Source of the DNA: Balaenoptera acutorostrata
Taxonomy: Eukaryota > Chordata > Mammalia > Artiodactyla > Balaenopteridae
DNA: 64,000 nt
Direction: 5' to 3'
NCBI RefSeq assembly: GCF_949987535.1
Contig: NC_080074.1
Coordinates: 42,453,641 to 42,517,640 of the forward strand
Part shown: one piece after another, positions 60,771-64,000 of the stretch
Numbering within the stretch: the stretch's first letter is position 1
Layout of the letters: every line of letters begins with the position of its first letter
The notes under the pieces: model-generated
What the model saw: only the letters and a program-made list of their open reading frames with translations
What the model was told of the DNA's origin: nothing
The model's database searches: none
Position numbers and translations under genes: made by a program

Positions 60771-62080
60771 GAACTAGAACCAAAAATTTCACAATTTGTA
60801 TGGAAACACAAAAGACCCCGAATAGCCAAAGCAATCTTGAGAAAGAAAAACGGAGCTGGAGGAATCAGGCTCCCGGATTTCAGACTATACTACAAAGCTA
60901 CAGTAATCAAGATAGTATGGTACTGGCACAAAAACAGAAATATAGATCAATGGAACAGGATAGAAAGCCCAGAGATAAACCCACGCACATATGGTCACCT
61001 TATTTTTGATAAAGGAGGCAGGAATATACAATGGAGAAAAGACAGCCTCTTCAATAAGTGGTGCTGGGAAAACTGGACAGCTACATGTAAAAGAATGAAA
61101 TTAGAACACTCCCTAACACCTTACACAAAAATAAACTCAAAATGGATTAAAGACCTAAATGTAAGGCCAGACACCATCAAACTCTTAGAGGAAAACATAG
61201 GCAGAACACTCTATGACATAAATCACAGCAAGATCCTTTTTGACCCACCTCCTAGAGAAATGGAAATAAAAATAAAAATAAACAAATGGGACCTAATGAA
61301 ACTTAAAAGCTTTTGCATAGCAAAGGAAAACATAAACAAGATGAAAAGACAACCCTCAGAAGGGGAGAAAATATTTGCAAATGAAGCAACTGAGAAATGA
61401 TTAATCTCCAAAATTTACAAGCAGCTCATGCAGCTCAATATTAAAAAAACAAACAACCCAATCCAAAAATGGGCAGAAGACCTAAATAGACATTTTTCCA
61501 AAAGAGATATACAGATTGCCAACAAACACATGAAAGGATGCTCAACATCATTAATCATTAGAGAAATGCAAAGCAAAACTACAATGAGGTATCAGCTCAC
61601 ACCAGTCAGAATGGCCATCATCAAAAAATCTACAAACAATAAATGCTGGAGAGGGTGTGGAGAAAAGGGAACCCTCTTGCACTGTTGGTGGGAATGTAAA
61701 TTGATACAGCCACTATGGAGAACAGTATGGAGGTTCCTTTAAAAAAACTAAAAATAGAACTACCATATGACCCAGCAATCCCACTACTGGGCATATACCC
61801 TGAGAAAACCATAATTCAAAAAGAGTCACGTACCACAATGTTCATTGCAGCACTATTTACAATAGCCAGGACATGGAAGCAACCTAAGTGTCCGTCGACA
61901 GATGAATGGATAAAGAAGATGTGGCACATATATACAAGGGAATATTACTCAGCCATAAAAAGAAACGAAATTGAGTTATTCGTAGTGAGGTGGATGGACC
62001 CAGAATCTGTCATGCAAAGTGAAGTAAGTCAGAAAGAGAAAAATAAATACTGTATGCTAACACATGTATATGGAATCTAA
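60771..62080 (+). pseudogene. L1 copy 5 ORF2 C-terminal fragment
   Basis: In frame from the insertion point to 61397, where GGA has become TGA. It is open again from 61428 to a frameshift in an A-run at about 61740, then in the next frame to TAA at 62080. It contains the basic [21 protein letters not shown] block and CCHC ([14 protein letters not shown] near 61645). Endonuclease and reverse transcriptase are absent. Confidence 0.9.
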
Positions 62081-62449
62081 AAAAAAAAAAAAAATGGTTC
62101 TGAAGAACCCAGGGGCAGGACAGGAATAAAGACGCAGACATAGAGAATGGACTTGAGGGTACGGGGAGGGGGAAGGGTAAGCTGCGACAAAGTGAGAGAG
62201 TGGCATGGACATATATACACTACCAAATGTAAAATAGATAGCTAGTGGGAAGCAGCCGCATAGCACAGGGAGATCAGCTCGGTGCTTTGTGAGCACCTAG
62301 AGGGGTGGGATAGGGAGGGTGGGAGGAGACACAAGAGGGAGGAGATGTGGGGATATATGTATATGTATAGCTGATTCACTTTGTTATAAAGCGGAAACTA
62401 ACACAGTATTGTAAAGCAATTATACTCCAATAAAGATGTTAAAAAAAAA
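60771..62449 (+). mobile_element. L1 copy 5: 5'-truncated LINE-1
   Basis: Starts in ORF2 (gaactagaaccaaaaatttc) and includes the ORF2 C-terminal third, the 3'UTR shared with copies 2-4, AATAAA and poly(A). The TSD aaaaaagtaagcaca is at 60756-60770 and 62450-62464; its A-stretch merges with the tail, so the boundary is soft. It is close in sequence to copy 3 and therefore from the younger subfamily. Confidence 0.95.
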
Positions 62450-62464
62450 AAAAAAGTAAGCACA

Positions 62465-62980
62465 AGAGTGCTAAGAGTTCAGCAAATCATCCTCAGTCAA
62501 CCCCGGTAGGGGAGAGGTTGAGAAGTGGTTTATAAGCGACAGCAACTCTCAAGCTGGGTCTCAAAAAACAAGAAGAAGGTAGCCAAGGAAACCGCAGAGG
62601 GGAAGTGATCAAGGGTATTCTCGGTACAGCAGCCAGCACAGCCCGTCACGAAGCCGCATGTTCTCATTGTGACTGGAGTAAACCCTGACAGAGTCCGTTC
62701 TGTTAGGCTCAGGACTCATTCCATAGAAATCTTGGGTCTCAATTCCATTGCCTAATATGTTAGTTATCTTGTCAAGCTTTATCCACAAATTTGATAAGCA
62801 TGTCTTCTTTTTTTTTTCCATCCAAGTCTCTGATAAAAAGGCTGCTTGTCCTATTACACAACTTGTATTTCTACTCTTCTCCAAAAGGCTATTGTGAGGG
62901 ACCTTCCCAAATGTCTGCCTAAAAGTCAGACACTCTGTAACCACTGAGTTATCTTGATCAGTCAGACCAATAACTGTCAA
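62465..62980. other. Intergenic DNA with possible CR1/L3 sequence
   Basis: 62465-62620 continues the L2-like piece. 62740-62975 ('gataaaaaggctgcttgtcc', 'ttcccaaatgtctgcctaaaagtcagac', 'ttatcttgatcagtcagaccaataactgtcaagaaagg') resembles an L3/CR1 section. The minus-strand 189-codon frame across it and the microsatellite is not credible as a gene. Confidence 0.35.
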
Positions 62981-63105
62981 GAAAGGAAGGAAGGAAGGGA
63001 GGGAGGGAGGAAGGAAGGGAGGGAGGGAGAGAGGAAGGGAGGGAGGGAGAGAGGAAGGGAGGGAGGAAGGGAGGAAGGGAGGAAGGGAGGGAGGGAGGGA
63101 GGGAG
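62981..63105. repeat. GGGA/GGAA polypurine microsatellite
   Basis: About 125 bases of pure purine tetranucleotide units alternating GGAA and GGGA with a few GAGA steps. The Pro/Ser/Leu-rich minus-strand frames over it are a translation artefact. Confidence 0.97.
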
Positions 63106-64000
63106 AATTGATTTGTGAAATATGCTGACTTCCAGTTGTTGCAAAATGCCTTCTAAACTGGCCAGAAGAATTAAACACAAGCTATTTAAAAGTCTTTAAC
63201 TCAGCCACAGGTACGGGTGAATTGACCAACCAATGTTGGGAACTAAAGATGTTTAGGAATCCTAATTTTTAGTATTGTGAATAATGAAGAAAGTTACACT
63301 AACTACCCACTTCCTTATTCCAGACCCTCGCCTCCAGCTGGCTCCCAGGTGGCCTCACAATTGAGGGATTTGCCCCACCCAGGGGGGTGAAATGTTAGTA
63401 AGCCCCCCAGACTAGGATGTGCTTGTATTGGATTCCTGTCAAGGGCCCTGTCCAGGGAAACCAAATGGGGCTGGGTAGGTATTAGGGCATCTCTCAACCA
63501 AGAAGACTGTGCCAGACAGAGGAGCCTCACCTTCTAACTGAGGAAGGGTCTTTCCATAGTGTTGCCACTGTACTCACCCACCACCATCACCACCCCAGCT
63601 TGAATTCCTGTCCATCAGGGCTGGGCCTGATCTTCACCAGTCCCTCTCCCTTTGGGTTCCGGGAAGCAAGGACTTCTCTTTTACTGGTCATTTACCCCTA
63701 AGACTCAGACAGAGAAATGGGAACTTAACCATCATCGAATGAATTGGTCCACGGTAGGAACCTTGAGGCCAATAGGCTAAGAAAAATAATCAAAATGTGC
63801 TAGTAACCTTTTAAAAGTCCAGATTTCCGTCTTCTCTTGGAAAGCTGTATACAGCAATAAAGGGCAGATGCTGAGTGGAATACACTGTATGTATTCATAC
63901 AGTGTAATACAATGGACATACAGGGCGCCCTTCCAAAAAGCCAGGCACTCTATAGTGCCCCACAATTCCAACAGGGCCTGCCTCATCCATGGGAGTTGCT
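63106..64000. other. Intergenic DNA, nothing recognised
   Basis: No exon or repeat recognised. Minus-strand frames of about 70 codons show no features. Confidence 0.4.

Noticed and set aside
62981..63105. Regular short repeats that might suggest a CRISPR array
   Set aside because: Units are 4 bp with no unique spacers; a simple polypurine microsatellite in a mammalian genome.
62609..63180. Long minus-strand frame rich in Pro, Ser and Leu
   Set aside because: It is the translation of the GGGA/GGAA microsatellite plus flanks; no domain, and the repeat explains the openness.

Overview
The window is mammalian nuclear DNA, almost certainly from a cetacean or a very close relative. The diagnostic evidence is seven copies of a tRNA-derived SINE (opening GGGGCTTCCCTGGTGGCGCAG, with Pol III A and B boxes and an A/T-rich tail). 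This is the CHR-type SINE of the Cetacea/Hippopotamidae/Ruminantia lineage, in the long form abundant in whales and dolphins. I found no host protein-coding exon, tRNA gene, rRNA gene or CRISPR array. The long reading frames all belong to LINE-1 (L1) retrotransposons or their decayed copies.

Layout. (a) 1-3.6 kb: AT-rich intergenic DNA with an old L2 and a MIR. (b) 3.64-8.70 kb: L1 copy 1, 5'-truncated, of an older subfamily, with several nonsense codons and frameshifts. (c) 8.7-21.2 kb: a mosaic of old repeats (MaLR LTRs, MIR, L2, a hAT-type DNA element), three CHR SINEs, a short reverse-strand L1 and a U6 snRNA pseudogene. (d) 21.27-28.49 kb: L1 copy 2, full length, with a 16-bp target-site duplication (TSD) and broken ORFs. 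(e) 28.85-36.24 kb: L1 copy 3, full length, with a 15-bp TSD and both ORF1 (297 aa) and ORF2 (1271 aa) open; it inserted into the 3' tail of an older L1. (f) 36.3-48.1 kb: SINEs, MIR, L2, an LTR, a probable processed pseudogene, and a short L1 with the inverted 5' part typical of twin priming. (g) 48.10-55.21 kb: L1 copy 4, full length but broken. (h) 55.2-60.7 kb: old L1 pieces and a three-level nest (old L1, then reverse L1, then SINE). (i) 60.77-62.45 kb: L1 copy 5, 5'-truncated, with a TSD. (j) 62.5-64 kb: intergenic DNA with a GGGA/GGAA microsatellite.

Most functional meaning lies in L1 copy 3. Its 5' end has a YY1-like site and a CpG-rich 5'UTR in which a 365-bp segment is tandemly duplicated. 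ORF1 encodes the coiled-coil/RRM RNA-binding chaperone. ORF2 encodes endonuclease, reverse transcriptase (FADD motif) and a C-terminal CCHC domain. The 3'UTR has a G-tract cluster and ends in AATAAA plus poly(A). It is the only element here that could still supply L1 machinery. However, its endonuclease carries Asn instead of Asp in the conserved Ser-Asp-His motif, so an open ORF2 is not proof of activity. Copies 1-5 all lie on the + strand.

Family names for ancient repeats are from recognition of characteristic sequence, not from a database search, and boundaries of old repeats are approximate.
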